From assembly GCF_016110345.1 (NCBI RefSeq), contig NZ_AP019011.1, positions 62,001 through 126,000 on the forward strand: a stretch of 64,000 nucleotides of DNA, written 5' to 3'. The notes under the pieces are model-generated. The model was not told where the DNA came from and did no database searches. It saw only the letters and a program-made list of their open reading frames with translations. This DNA is from Fluviibacter phosphoraccumulans. GTDB lineage: Bacteria > Pseudomonadota > Gammaproteobacteria > Burkholderiales > Rhodocyclaceae. Shown piece by piece: positions 34,905-43,433 of the stretch (position 1 is its first letter; every line of letters begins with the position of its first letter). Both the position numbers and the translations under genes were made by a program.

Positions 34905-36112
34905 TTAGGGAACCAGGCTTCGAAAGTGCTGCCGACATTAACCTGGCTCTTGATTTCTAAATGACCTTGATGTCGGCTCAGGGCATGCTTTACGATCGCC
35001 AAGCCGAGGCCTGTGCCCCCTGTTTCGCGAGAGCGCCCGCGATCCACCCGATAAAATCTTTCTGACAATCTAGGCAGGTGCACGGCCGGAATACCGATGC
35101 CGGTGTCTTGTACACTGAACACGCCTTCGTTAGCGACGTTGCGCCAGCTGATATGAATTTTGCCGTCGGCCGGTGTGTAGTTGACGGCGTTGTTGATCAG
35201 GTTGCCGAAAATACTGCGTAAGGCCGTTGCAGAGCCATGGATCGTTAAGTCTTCGGGGATGTCCATGGTGATGGTGTGTGCCCCAGCCGAGATGGCTTCG
35301 GCCGAAATCACCAGATCATCAATCAGCGGTTTTACTTTGACCTGTGTTTCATCAACCAGTGTTGCGCGGGCCTCCAGGGAGGATAGTGTGAGCAGGTCTT
35401 GAACCAGCCGCCCCATGTGATGCGATTGCGCGAGGGCCAGGTCCAGAAAGCGTTGGCGCTTCTCGGTGGAAAGTGTTTCGTGGTGGGTTTGCAGTGTTTC
35501 TATAAAACCATTAATCACGGTGAGCGGGGTTTTTAATTCGTGAGACACGTTGGCGACGAAATCCCGACGCACATTTTCCAGTTTCTCAAGCTGCGTGAGG
35601 TCTCGAATTGCCAGCAACTGGCGATCAGCGCCATAACTGATCAGGGTGATCATGTAACAGACCTGGTTGCGGCTGTTGGGATGAAACATGAGGGATTCGC
35701 TATAGTCACCGGTTTGCAGGTACGCGACAAAATCGGGTTCTCGAACCAGATGTTCGATCGGCATGCCTTTGTCCTGGGTGGGCAGCAGGCCCATCATGTC
35801 GGCGGCTAACGCATTCATCCAGAGAATCCGATGGTGGTCGTCCATGAAAATAACGCCATCGGGCAAGGCTTCCAGGGCGCTCTGAAACTGTTCCAAAGCG
35901 CTTTCCAGCAGATCTTTTTCTTGCTGTCGGGTTTTGACCCGGCGGTTCATGCGTGAGACAAACTCACCCCATACCCCGGACGCATCTGGTACCGGCGCAT
36001 CTAAGGGGCCGGAAATCCAGCGAAGCATTCGATTTAAATAACGGCGGTGGACATACAGGCGATAGCCAAGTACACCAGTCACGCCGAGTAGTAAGCCTTC
36101 AAGAAACGTCAT
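34883..36112 (-). CDS. phoR: Phosphate regulon sensor kinase PhoR
   Basis: PhoR phosphorylates PhoB when phosphate is low, responding to the PstSCAB-PhoU complex. The 409-residue protein has a short N-terminal membrane segment (about 4-20), a PAS domain (about 72-175), HisKA with phospho-acceptor His191 in VSHELKTPLTVING, and an ATPase domain with N-box, DTGIGIP and GGTGLGLAIV. phoB lies 47 bases upstream. Its end faces pstB, so the two halves of the Pho system converge. Confidence 0.95.
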   Translation of the reverse strand: MTFLEGLLLGVTGVLGYRLYVHRRYLNRMLRWISGPLDAPVPDASGVWGEFVSRMNRRVKTRQQEKDLLESALEQFQSALEALPDGVIFMDDHHRILWMNALAADMMGLLPTQDKGMPIEHLVREPDFVAYLQTGDYSESLMFHPNSRNQVCYMITLISYGADRQLLAIRDLTQLEKLENVRRDFVANVSHELKTPLTVINGFIETLQTHHETLSTEKRQRFLDLALAQSHHMGRLVQDLLTLSSLEARATLVDETQVKVKPLIDDLVISAEAISAGAHTITMDIPEDLTIHGSATALRSIFGNLINNAVNYTPADGKIHISWRNVANEGVFSVQDTGIGIPAVHLPRLSERFYRVDRGRSRETGGTGLGLAIVKHALSRHQGHLEIKSQVNVGSTFEAWFPKARLNQS

Positions 36113-36159
36113 GTCTGCCAGGTGTTAATAGCCACCCCCGTGCAGCACATGCTTGAAGC

Positions 36160-36852
36160 TTAGCCGGGGTTGGCCGAGAATCGGTAGCCGCTACCACGCA
36201 CGGTCTGGATGAGCGTGTCGTGGCCGCTGGCCTCTAGGACGGATCTTAACCGACGAATGTGCACATCAACCGTGCGTTCTTCAACAAACACGTGGTCGCC
36301 CCAGACTTTATCGAGCAATTGGGATCGACTGTGAACCCGCTCCGGGTGCGTCATAAAAAAGTGGAGCAGGCGAAATTCGGTGGGGCCAATGATGAGGCTT
36401 TCATCTTTAGCGGTAACGCGATGCGTCACGGGGTCAAGCACCAGACCGTTGACGGAGACTTTGTCTTCCGTGAGCTGGGGCTTGCGACGACGCAGCACAG
36501 CTTTGATGCGGGCAATCAGTTCACGTGGCGAGAAGGGTTTGACCATATAGTCATCGGCGCCCACTTCCAGGCCGGTCACCCGATCATGCTCGTCCGTGCG
36601 AGCGGTGAGCATGATGATGGGGACCTCTGCCGTACGTTCGGCTTCGCGTAGCCGCGCCGCAAACTGAGGGCCAGAGCGGCCTGGCAGCATCCAATCCAGC
36701 AGAATCAGATCGGGCAGGCTGGTGGTGACCAGCTGTTCGGCTTCTTCGGCAGACCCGGCTTCAATAACTCGATGCCCAGAGCTTTCCAGGTTAATGACCA
36801 GAAGCTCTCGTATGGATGGGTCGTCTTCGACGACGAGTATCGTTGCCGCCAT
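36160..36852 (-). CDS. phoB: Phosphate regulon response regulator PhoB
   Basis: PhoB binds Pho boxes when phosphorylated by PhoR. The 230-residue protein has a receiver domain (phosphorylation at Asp53 in LLDWMLPGRSG) and a C-terminal OmpR-type winged helix (RVHSRSQLLDKVWG, VDVHIRRLR, VRGSGYRF). It lies between phoU (14 bases upstream) and phoR. Likely sites of action are the Pho-box-like sequences before pstS and phoU. Confidence 0.97.
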   Translation of the reverse strand: MAATILVVEDDPSIRELLVINLESSGHRVIEAGSAEEAEQLVTTSLPDLILLDWMLPGRSGPQFAARLREAERTAEVPIIMLTARTDEHDRVTGLEVGADDYMVKPFSPRELIARIKAVLRRRKPQLTEDKVSVNGLVLDPVTHRVTAKDESLIIGPTEFRLLHFFMTHPERVHSRSQLLDKVWGDHVFVEERTVDVHIRRLRSVLEASGHDTLIQTVRGSGYRFSANPG

Positions 36853-36866
36853 ATGAGATCCCTCGG

Positions 36867-37580
36867 TTACTGTCTGCCTTCTTGGCTGAGCAAATAACCG
36901 CGAACCTCTTCAGGGCTGATGTGACGTACGTTAAGCCCTTCCGAGATATAAATCACGTTCTCGGCAACGGCACGGGCATGATCAGCAACGCGCTCGATGG
37001 CTTTGGCCATGTTCATGATTTCCAGCGACAGCGAGATGGTGCGGGGATCTTCCATCATGAAGGTGATGAGCTGGCGGGTGATGCTGCGATATTCGGCATC
37101 AACAGAATCATCAGCTTGCAGTACATCGGCGGCCGTCATGGTGTCGGAGCGTGCAAAAGCATCGAGTGCTTTACGCAGCATGTCGAGGGCGTCTTCCGCC
37201 AGATGGCGCAGTTCTACCGAGGGCGTAAACAAAGTGTGCTTTTCGTGCAGCGCACGAGCGGTTCGGGCAATTTTTACCGCTTTATTACCTGCCTTTTCAA
37301 GTTCCAGGCCGGTTTTTTGCACGCCGATGATGATGCGCAGATCGATGGCGGTGGGCTGACGCTTTGCGATAATCTGATTACAGACGTTATCTAGCTGCAC
37401 TTCCGCATCGTCAAGACGATGGTCGTCTTGTTCGACGCCGAGGAGTATGGTCTGGTTGGCCTCGTAGAGTCCTTGCATGGCCAGACGGATTTGTTGTTCT
37501 ACAACGCCGCCCATGAACAGGACGCGAGACTTCAGGTCGTCCAACTCAAGGTCGAACTGCTTAAGGGTATGTTCTGCCAT
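36867..37580 (-). CDS. phoU: Phosphate signalling protein PhoU
   Basis: PhoU is a cytosolic helical protein that links the Pst transporter to PhoR and limits Pho output. The 237-residue protein has two PhoU repeats with acidic metal-binding segments (EANQTILLGVEQDDHRLDDAE, shortened here as seen near residues 39-60). It is the first gene of phoU-phoB-phoR. A Pho-box-like site lies about 45 bases upstream. Confidence 0.95.
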   Translation of the reverse strand: MAEHTLKQFDLELDDLKSRVLFMGGVVEQQIRLAMQGLYEANQTILLGVEQDDHRLDDAEVQLDNVCNQIIAKRQPTAIDLRIIIGVQKTGLELEKAGNKAVKIARTARALHEKHTLFTPSVELRHLAEDALDMLRKALDAFARSDTMTAADVLQADDSVDAEYRSITRQLITFMMEDPRTISLSLEIMNMAKAIERVADHARAVAENVIYISEGLNVRHISPEEVRGYLLSQEGRQ

Positions 37581-37622
37581 GGTAAAAACTCCTGCGCCTA
37601 GACTATTTAACGATCGGAGTAT

Positions 37623-37640
37623 TTCACATAATTGTGACAG
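37623..37640 (-). promoter_or_regulatory. Pho-box-like site upstream of phoU
   Basis: Read on the minus strand, CTGTCAC, spacer AATT and ATGTGAA match the PhoB repeat in the first half and partly in the second. The AATT spacer is the same as before pstS. An AT-rich -10-like stretch (TTAAAT) follows about 12 bases later. Confidence 0.45.
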
Positions 37641-37659
37641 TGATATTTCACTTCAAAAA

Positions 37660-37974
37660 TTATTCGCCGATGACGCCAAACTCGACAGGGGTCTTGGTGT
37701 AGAACAGCTTGATATCGGTGCTTTGAATCAGATCAAACAGGCTTTGCGCTTCCTGCTCGTTCACGACCATGATCACCAGCACGGGTTGTTCGGCCTGCTC
37801 AAAAAAACGGGTGGCGTGAATGTGCCGGTCACTACCAAAACTTTCGTTGGCATGAATGACGGTCGCTCCGCGAATACCCATAAGTTGTGCTTTTTCCAGC
37901 AGCCACTCGGCAACCGGTTGGTTTTGATAGCTGCGGTTCTGCAGGGTATAAAAATTGATCTGATAACCGGTCAT
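37660..37974 (-). CDS. DUF190 family protein
   Basis: This 104-residue cytosolic protein belongs to DUF190, a PII-like fold family usually found next to crcB. Typical segments are VAEWLLEKAQLMGIRGATVIHA and a VLVIMVVNEQE strand. It follows crcB by nine bases on the same strand, so the two are probably co-transcribed. It is presumed to modulate or sense for the fluoride channel, but this is unproven. Confidence 0.85.
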   Translation of the reverse strand: MTGYQINFYTLQNRSYQNQPVAEWLLEKAQLMGIRGATVIHANESFGSDRHIHATRFFEQAEQPVLVIMVVNEQEAQSLFDLIQSTDIKLFYTKTPVEFGVIGE

Positions 37975-37983
37975 GGGTGCCTC

Positions 37984-38367
37984 CTAGGCGTGTCTGGCCA
38001 GTTGCCAGGTCATCAGACCGGCGATGGTGGCAATTAAAGAGCAGCCAACATGTATGGCGACGGATGCAGATGCCCAGGCAAAACGGCCGGCTTGAAGTAA
38101 CGTAACGACTTCGGCCGAAAAGGTTGAAAAGGTGGTCAGTCCACCACAGAAGCCAGTAATGATGCAGAGACGCCATTCTGGTGAAATGTCGCTGGCCTGA
38201 CTAAAAAACGCGACGGCCAGACCAATGATGTAGCCACCAACAATGTTGGCAACCAGCGTGCCCGGCGGCAGCGTTGGAAAGAATTCGTTGAGCCGCAGCC
38301 CGAGCTGCCAGCGGATTAGTGCGCCGAGTGCCGAACCAAGCGAAATGGCAAAGATGGCGTTCAGCAT
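37984..38367 (-). CDS. crcB: Fluoride ion channel CrcB (Fluc)
   Basis: CrcB dimers export fluoride across the inner membrane. The 127-residue protein has four membrane helices and the signature GFCGGLTTFSTFSAEV plus an N-terminal GSALGALIRWQLG. No crcB-type fluoride riboswitch could be recognised in the 211 bases upstream. It is divergent from infA. Confidence 0.93.
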   Translation of the reverse strand: MLNAIFAISLGSALGALIRWQLGLRLNEFFPTLPPGTLVANIVGGYIIGLAVAFFSQASDISPEWRLCIITGFCGGLTTFSTFSAEVVTLLQAGRFAWASASVAIHVGCSLIATIAGLMTWQLARHA

Positions 38368-38578
38368 GAGCTTGCCGGTGTTGTTATAAGCGCGTACATC
38401 ATCTAATCATATGTCAGGAGCGGCTGATAACAAAGCCCGGTCGTTTGACCTGAGGGGGAAACTACAGGATCATGTGTGCTGCGCATTTCAAGTCGCGTGT
38501 ATTAGGGCGCTCGCTCTTTCACCTTTCTTGCTGCGCCACACGGATTTATTAGGTGATTAACGTACTAGGAGCCCGCAT

Positions 38579-38839
38579 TTGGCTAAAGAAGAACTGATTG
38601 AAATGAACGGTGTCGTGCAGGAAGTCCTGCCTGATTCACGTTTTCTGGTAGAAATGGAAAATGGCCACTCGATCGTGGCTTATACGGCGGGCAAGATGCG
38701 CAAGCACCACATCCGCATTCTGGCGGGCGACAAAGTGACGCTGGAACTCTCTCCTTATGATCTGTCGAAGGGTCGCATTACCTTCCGTCATATTGAAGGC
38801 CGCGGGGCCGGATCGCCACCGCCACCTCGCCGTCGTTAA
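38579..38839 (+). CDS. infA: Translation initiation factor IF-1, long paralogue
   Basis: IF-1 binds the ribosomal A site during initiation. The 86-residue product has the full S1/OB fold (VLPDSRFLVEMENGH, GKMRKHHIRILAGDKVTLELSPYDLSKGRI) and an extra 14-residue tail GRGAGSPPPPRRR. Typical IF-1 has 72 residues and lies in the ribosomal-protein cluster. A longer second copy, alone like this one, is known in betaproteobacteria. The start is TTG with AGGAG at 38567-38571, spacing seven. Confidence 0.93.
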   Translation: MAKEELIEMNGVVQEVLPDSRFLVEMENGHSIVAYTAGKMRKHHIRILAGDKVTLELSPYDLSKGRITFRHIEGRGAGSPPPPRRR

Positions 38840-38851
38840 TCGACCGTTGGC

Positions 38852-39520
38852 ATGATTGAGCTTGAAACCGGAACATCGCCTCAGTTTGCGGTGATCTGGC
38901 TGCATGGCCTGGGGGCCGACGGCAGCGACTTCGAGCCGATTGTGCCGTATCTGGGGCTGGATCCATCGGTTCCGATCCGCTTTGTGTTTCCCAATGCCCC
39001 ACAGATCCCTGTGACCTGCAACGGGGGCTTTGTGATGCCGGCCTGGTACGACATTATTACGCTGGCACCGGATAGCCGTGAGATTGATGAAGCGGGTTTA
39101 GCGGTTTCCAGCGCGTCGATCCGTCAACTGATTGCCCGCGAAGCGGCCCGAGGGATCCCTGCGCAGCAGGTGTTTTTGGCGGGATTCTCTCAGGGCGGAG
39201 CCGTCGCGTACTTGACGGGATTGACCCACAGCGAGCCGTTGGCCGGAATTATGGCTTTATCGACCTATATGCCCAGCCCATTGCAAGTTGCGCATGCTGC
39301 AACGCCAGCCAGCCGAGATACGCCGCTATTCATTGCGCATGGTACGCAGGACGCGGTCGTTTCTTTAGCTTTGGGCGAGATTGCCCGAGACACGGTGGCT
39401 CAACTCGGATGTGAGTTCGAGTGGCACACCTACCCAATGGGGCACGAGGTCTGCTTGCCTGAGATTCAGGCGATTGGCGCTTGGATTAACGCGCAGACTT
39501 CTTCGCGGCAGACTTCTTGA
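38852..39520 (+). CDS. Carboxylesterase / phospholipase family alpha/beta hydrolase
   Basis: This 222-residue cytosolic serine hydrolase belongs to the carboxylesterase 2 (YpfH/EstB, acyl-protein thioesterase-like) family. It shows the oxyanion segment WLHGLGADGSDFE, nucleophile Ser in GFSQGGAVA, Asp in GTQDAVVS and His in PMGHEV. The ATG lies 12 bases after infA. The natural substrate is unknown. The 3' end overlaps the convergent small Cys-rich gene. Confidence 0.9.
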   Translation: MIELETGTSPQFAVIWLHGLGADGSDFEPIVPYLGLDPSVPIRFVFPNAPQIPVTCNGGFVMPAWYDIITLAPDSREIDEAGLAVSSASIRQLIAREAARGIPAQQVFLAGFSQGGAVAYLTGLTHSEPLAGIMALSTYMPSPLQVAHAATPASRDTPLFIAHGTQDAVVSLALGEIARDTVAQLGCEFEWHTYPMGHEVCLPEIQAIGAWINAQTSSRQTS

Positions 39521-39698
39521 CCTTACACTCCGGGTGCGCTTCGGCAACGCCTGAGTGAACCGCGAAACAACCATCTAACGGACACTTCGTTCCCTTGGGG
39601 CAGTGATGCTCCAGGGCGCATTCGTTTTGTGTTTGATCGGTCAGAACCATCTCGCCAGCCACTTCGCAACGAGACACCGAGATATCAATACCGCCCAT
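39486..39698 (-). CDS. Small Cys-rich protein
   Basis: A 70-residue protein with six Cys residues (at 11, 28, 33, 39, 44 and 58) and a basic tail KVKKSAAKKSAR. The spacing, including HHCPKGTKCPLDGC, suggests a zinc or iron-sulfur site. The ATG has a perfect ribosome site AGGAGGT (39703-39709, spacing four), which supports a real gene despite the 35-base overlap with the convergent esterase. I do not recognise the family. Confidence 0.7.
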   Translation of the reverse strand: MGGIDISVSRCEVAGEMVLTDQTQNECALEHHCPKGTKCPLDGCFAVHSGVAEAHPECKVKKSAAKKSAR

Positions 39699-39762
39699 GG
39701 TTACCTCCTATTGTCATACCGTGTTCTGATCCTACGCTTCTTCGTGGTGCTCGGGTAGCCTT

Positions 39763-40770
39763 TTAAGCTTCGCCGGCATCAGGCCACCACGTGCTCCCCA
39801 AGCGCAATGACTGCGCATGGGTAACGGCATTAATCACAGCCATGGCGGTCACTTCGGCAGCCGCTGTCGCCAGTTGCATCACATCGATGGGGGCGGGGTT
39901 TTTGCCGGTGGCCAGTGTAAAAAGCGTGTCACCATCCATTGCGGTGTGTACTGGGCGGATCGTGCGTGCTAAACCATCGTGACCCACCTGCGCCAGACGC
40001 TGGGCTTGAGCTTTGCTGAGCGTGGCGTCGGTGATGATGACCCCGATGGTGGTGTTGCTCCCCGCGTGGAGGCCACTGGCGGAAAGTCCATCCAGTTCGG
40101 CAGTCACCGCATTCAGGCGGCTGAGTGAATCGGCTGCGGTTCGCGCACCGGCCAGAATGGCACCGGTCTGTGGGTCGACGACATCGCCAACGGCGTTACA
40201 GGCAATGATGGCCGCAACGGTGATGCCATTGACGTTAAGGGCGGCCCATCCTAAGCCGCCGCGCATAGCGCACTGCGGGCCGTTAAGTTTGCCCACCGTC
40301 GCGCCGGTCCCTGCGCCTACATTGCCTTGGCGTAAGGCGGCGGTCGGGTTTTGCATGGCGTCGACGCAGGCGGCATAACCGGCATCAGCATCAGGGTAAA
40401 TACCCGAGCCGCCCGGCTGTACAAAATCATCCACAAAGAGATCAAAGAGCACGGCAGCGGGCACGATAGGCACTCGAACCGGGCCAACGCTCAGGCCGAA
40501 GTCGTGCTCATGCAACCAGCGCATGACGCCCGACGCACTATCGAGTCCGAAAGCGCTGCCACCACTTAACACAATCGCGTGCACCTCATTGACGGTGCTG
40601 GTGGGATTGAGTAGATCTGTTTCGCGCGTGCCCGGTGCGGCACCAACCACCGCGACACCCCCCACGGCACCTGTTGGGCACAATACAACCGTGCAGCCGG
40701 TTGGCCGACGCGGGTCTTGATAATGCCCGATGGAAATACCGAGCAAGTCTGTAATACACGCCTGTTTCAT
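39763..40770 (-). CDS. P1 family (S58) peptidase, DmpA-like
   Basis: The 335-residue protein is an N-terminal-nucleophile-type self-processing peptidase related to DmpA and L-aminopeptidase D-esterases. It shows VLSGGSAFGLDSASGVMRW, the GNVGAGTGATVGK loop and a likely processing site around HAGSNTTIGVIITDATL (about 245-260), where the nucleophile would be freed by self-cleavage. There is no signal peptide. Substrates may be small peptides with N-terminal L- or beta-amino acids; this cannot be settled by sequence. Confidence 0.88.
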   Translation of the reverse strand: MKQACITDLLGISIGHYQDPRRPTGCTVVLCPTGAVGGVAVVGAAPGTRETDLLNPTSTVNEVHAIVLSGGSAFGLDSASGVMRWLHEHDFGLSVGPVRVPIVPAAVLFDLFVDDFVQPGGSGIYPDADAGYAACVDAMQNPTAALRQGNVGAGTGATVGKLNGPQCAMRGGLGWAALNVNGITVAAIIACNAVGDVVDPQTGAILAGARTAADSLSRLNAVTAELDGLSASGLHAGSNTTIGVIITDATLSKAQAQRLAQVGHDGLARTIRPVHTAMDGDTLFTLATGKNPAPIDVMQLATAAAEVTAMAVINAVTHAQSLRLGSTWWPDAGEA

Positions 40771-40867
40771 CGAAGTAGAACCCGCTGTTTAGTCAACCAA
40801 GCGATCAGTCTAACGCAGCTTGGGTTGGTAACCGGGCAACTGGCTCCACAAAGCACGCTGTGCGCGC

Positions 40868-41044
40868 TTACACCATGACGACGGCTTTCATGGTCATGGC
40901 ATCAAGTGCGCGCACCCGATACTCTGGATACACTTGTTTCAGTAATCGCGCATAATTGGCGATGGCTTCCATGGTTTCTTCAACCATTTCCAGGAACACC
41001 CACTCGCCGGTTGCCGGCACCCGGATTTCTATTTTAAATTGCAT
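40868..41044 (-). CDS. Small unrecognised protein, 58 residues
   Basis: A 58-codon minus-strand frame encodes an even, protein-like sequence (MQFKIEIRVPATGEWVFLEM at the start; a helix-like EETMEAIANYARLL; then a strand-like VRALDAMTMKAVVMV). The ATG is preceded by GGAG about seven bases upstream. A beta-alpha-beta arrangement is plausible. No known family was recognised. It lies alone between the P1 peptidase and the alcohol dehydrogenase. Confidence 0.6.
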   Translation of the reverse strand: MQFKIEIRVPATGEWVFLEMVEETMEAIANYARLLKQVYPEYRVRALDAMTMKAVVMV

Positions 41045-41284
41045 GTCTCACTCCACGCCCCTTTTGGGGTCTGTCTGGATTATCCCGCATTATTCAATGT
41101 GTAAGCCGTTATTTATGATTTAAATCCTTGCGTTTGATCAAAATTGACGCAACTGCAGCTGTATATATTGCTTTGTCATATCTTTTAGCGGTTTGCGGCG
41201 TCGTTGGATCTGAAACCCGGTTCGGCGCGATAATGAGCGTAGAAGTTGCAAATAACGAGCCAGTTAAATTTAAAGGAAGTCAGC

Positions 41285-42334
41285 ATGACCAAAGTGAAGG
41301 CCTATGGCACCCCAAATGCCGCGAGCGATCTTTCTGAAATGCATATCGAGAGACGCGCTTTAAATCCAGACGATGTTCAGATAGACATTCTGTATTGCGG
41401 CGTCTGTCATTCGGACCTGCATACCGCGCGCAACGAATGGAAAAACACGATTTATCCTTCGGTACCCGGTCATGAGATTGTCGGTCGCATCACCGCTGTT
41501 GGCGATCAGGTTGCGCGATTTAAGGTAGGCGATCTCGCTGGTGTTGGGTGCATGGTTGATAGTTGCGGTCATTGCCCATCCTGTGCAGATGGCGAGGAGC
41601 AGTATTGCGAAAGTGGTTTTACGGGCACCTATAACGGCCCGGTGTTCGGTGGGAAAAATACCTTTGGTGGCTACTCGCAGCGTATCGTCGTCAAAGAATC
41701 TTTTGCGCTTCACATTACCCATGCGCCAGACCTGCTGGCGGCGGTTGCCCCGCTACTCTGCGCGGGGATTACCACGTACTCTCCTTTGAAGCATTGGGGG
41801 ACAGGGCCGGGTAAAAAGGTGGGAATTGTCGGGCTAGGTGGGCTTGGGCATATGGCTGTGAAAATAGCGCATGCCATGGGTGCCCATGTGGTGCTGTTTA
41901 CGACTTCGGCGAATAAAGTGGCCGATGCCAAGCGGTTGGGGGCTGATGAAGTCTGCATCTCGACGGACGACGCGCAGATGGCGCAGTACGCCAATCAGTT
42001 GGACTTCATTCTCAATACTGTGGCGGCGCCTCATAAGCTGGACCCTTTTTTACAGCTGCTCAAGAAGGATGCGACCATGACCTTGGTCGGCGCACCGGCC
42101 GAGCCACATCCGTCACCCGAGGTTTTCAACCTGATTTTCAAGCGGCGGCAATTGGCGGGTTCTTTGATTGGGGGCATTGCCGAGACGCAGGAGATGCTGG
42201 ATTTCTGTGCCAAGCATGGGCTGGTATCAGACATCGAGATGATTCCAATGGATTACATTAACAGCGCCTACGAACGCATCTTGAAAAGCGATGTGAAGTA
42301 TCGTTTTGTTATCGACATGAAATCACTAGGCTAA
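41285..42334 (+). CDS. Zinc-dependent NAD(P) alcohol dehydrogenase, YahK/CAD-like
   Basis: The 349-residue MDR-family enzyme should reduce aldehydes using NADPH. It has catalytic zinc ligands starting at Cys41 and in GHEIVG, four structural-zinc Cys in DSCGHCPSCADGEEQYC, and a nucleotide fold GLGGLGHMAVK. ATG 41285 follows AAGGAAG, a good ribosome site; an upstream in-frame codon adds 13 non-family residues. It lies three bases before an ene-reductase, so the pair probably detoxifies reactive unsaturated aldehydes. That joint role is inference. Confidence 0.92.
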   Translation: MTKVKAYGTPNAASDLSEMHIERRALNPDDVQIDILYCGVCHSDLHTARNEWKNTIYPSVPGHEIVGRITAVGDQVARFKVGDLAGVGCMVDSCGHCPSCADGEEQYCESGFTGTYNGPVFGGKNTFGGYSQRIVVKESFALHITHAPDLLAAVAPLLCAGITTYSPLKHWGTGPGKKVGIVGLGGLGHMAVKIAHAMGAHVVLFTTSANKVADAKRLGADEVCISTDDAQMAQYANQLDFILNTVAAPHKLDPFLQLLKKDATMTLVGAPAEPHPSPEVFNLIFKRRQLAGSLIGGIAETQEMLDFCAKHGLVSDIEMIPMDYINSAYERILKSDVKYRFVIDMKSLG

Positions 42335-42337
42335 AAC

Positions 42338-43426
42338 ATGACTACATTATTTGACCCCATCCAGATTGGCGATATCTCGCTGAGCAACCGTGTCGTGATG
42401 GCACCTTTGACACGCAACCGTGCGGTTGAAGGTAATTGTCCCGGTCCGTTGATGGTGGATTACTACCGACAGCGTGCAGCCGCAGGATTGATCATCGCCG
42501 AAGCGAGTCAGATTAGCCCGATGGGGCAGGGTTATATCGATACCCCGGGCATTTATTCAGACGCACAAGTCGCGGCTTGGCAAAAAGTGACCGATGCGGT
42601 GCATCAAGCTGGCGGACGCATCGTCCTGCAACTCTGGCATGTGGGCCGCATCTCTCATTCGTCGTTGTTGCCCGAGGGCGCAGCCCCCGTATCCTCATCG
42701 AATCTGCCATCTAAGGCCATGACCTTTACCCGCAACGGCTTCGAGACGGTATCGCCAGCCCGGGCTCTGCGCGATGACGAAATCCCAGCGTTGATTGAAG
42801 ACTATCGCAAGGCTGCACGCAACGCGATCCAGGCGGGTTTTGATGGCGTAGAAATACATGCCGCCAATACGTATCTGATCGAGCAGTTTCTGCGTGACAG
42901 CGTCAATGACCGCAGTGGCCCCTACGGCGGATCGATCGAGAATCGCGCCCGCTTGTTACTTGAAGTGACGCGTGCGATTACGCAGGAAATTGGGGCAGGG
43001 CGCACGGGTGTCCGTTTAAGCCCGATGACCACCTTTGGCGGTACAACGGCACTGGATAGTAACCCGCAGGCGCTTTATGGCTATGTGGTTGAGCAGTTGT
43101 CGCCGCTAGGTCTGGCCTACCTGCACGTCATTGAGGGAGAAACGGGTAGTGCACGTGACGTTGATGCCAGCACCTTTGACTACGACGCGTTACGCCGCCT
43201 GTTTGCAGGGGCCTGGATGGTGAACAATTGCTTCACGCGTAATGAAGCGCTGCTTGCTGTAGAAAGTGGGCATGCCGATCTGGTGGCCTTTGGCCGTCCG
43301 TTTATCAGCACACCCGATTTGGTGCGTCGTCTGCAGGATGACCTGCCCTTCAATGAGCTCCGTGCCGACAAGCTCTACGGCGGTGGCGCAGAAGGGTATA
43401 CAGACTACCCCGTCCTAGCTGCATGA
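42338..43426 (+). CDS. Alkene reductase, Old Yellow Enzyme family
   Basis: This 362-residue FMN enzyme (NemA/XenB-like) reduces activated C=C bonds or nitro groups. It carries NRVVMAPLTRNRA, the substrate-binding GVEIHAANTYLIEQFL (His/Asn pair), SIENRARLLLEV and FGRPFISTPDLVRR. It directly follows the alcohol dehydrogenase gene (three-base gap). A regulator of these stress genes is not visible nearby. Confidence 0.94.
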   Translation: MTTLFDPIQIGDISLSNRVVMAPLTRNRAVEGNCPGPLMVDYYRQRAAAGLIIAEASQISPMGQGYIDTPGIYSDAQVAAWQKVTDAVHQAGGRIVLQLWHVGRISHSSLLPEGAAPVSSSNLPSKAMTFTRNGFETVSPARALRDDEIPALIEDYRKAARNAIQAGFDGVEIHAANTYLIEQFLRDSVNDRSGPYGGSIENRARLLLEVTRAITQEIGAGRTGVRLSPMTTFGGTTALDSNPQALYGYVVEQLSPLGLAYLHVIEGETGSARDVDASTFDYDALRRLFAGAWMVNNCFTRNEALLAVESGHADLVAFGRPFISTPDLVRRLQDDLPFNELRADKLYGGGAEGYTDYPVLAA

Positions 43427-43433
43427 GGCGTGC

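Noticed and set aside
38368..38578. Fluoride riboswitch before crcB
   Set aside because: I looked for the conserved crcB-motif elements on the minus strand and could not recognise them.
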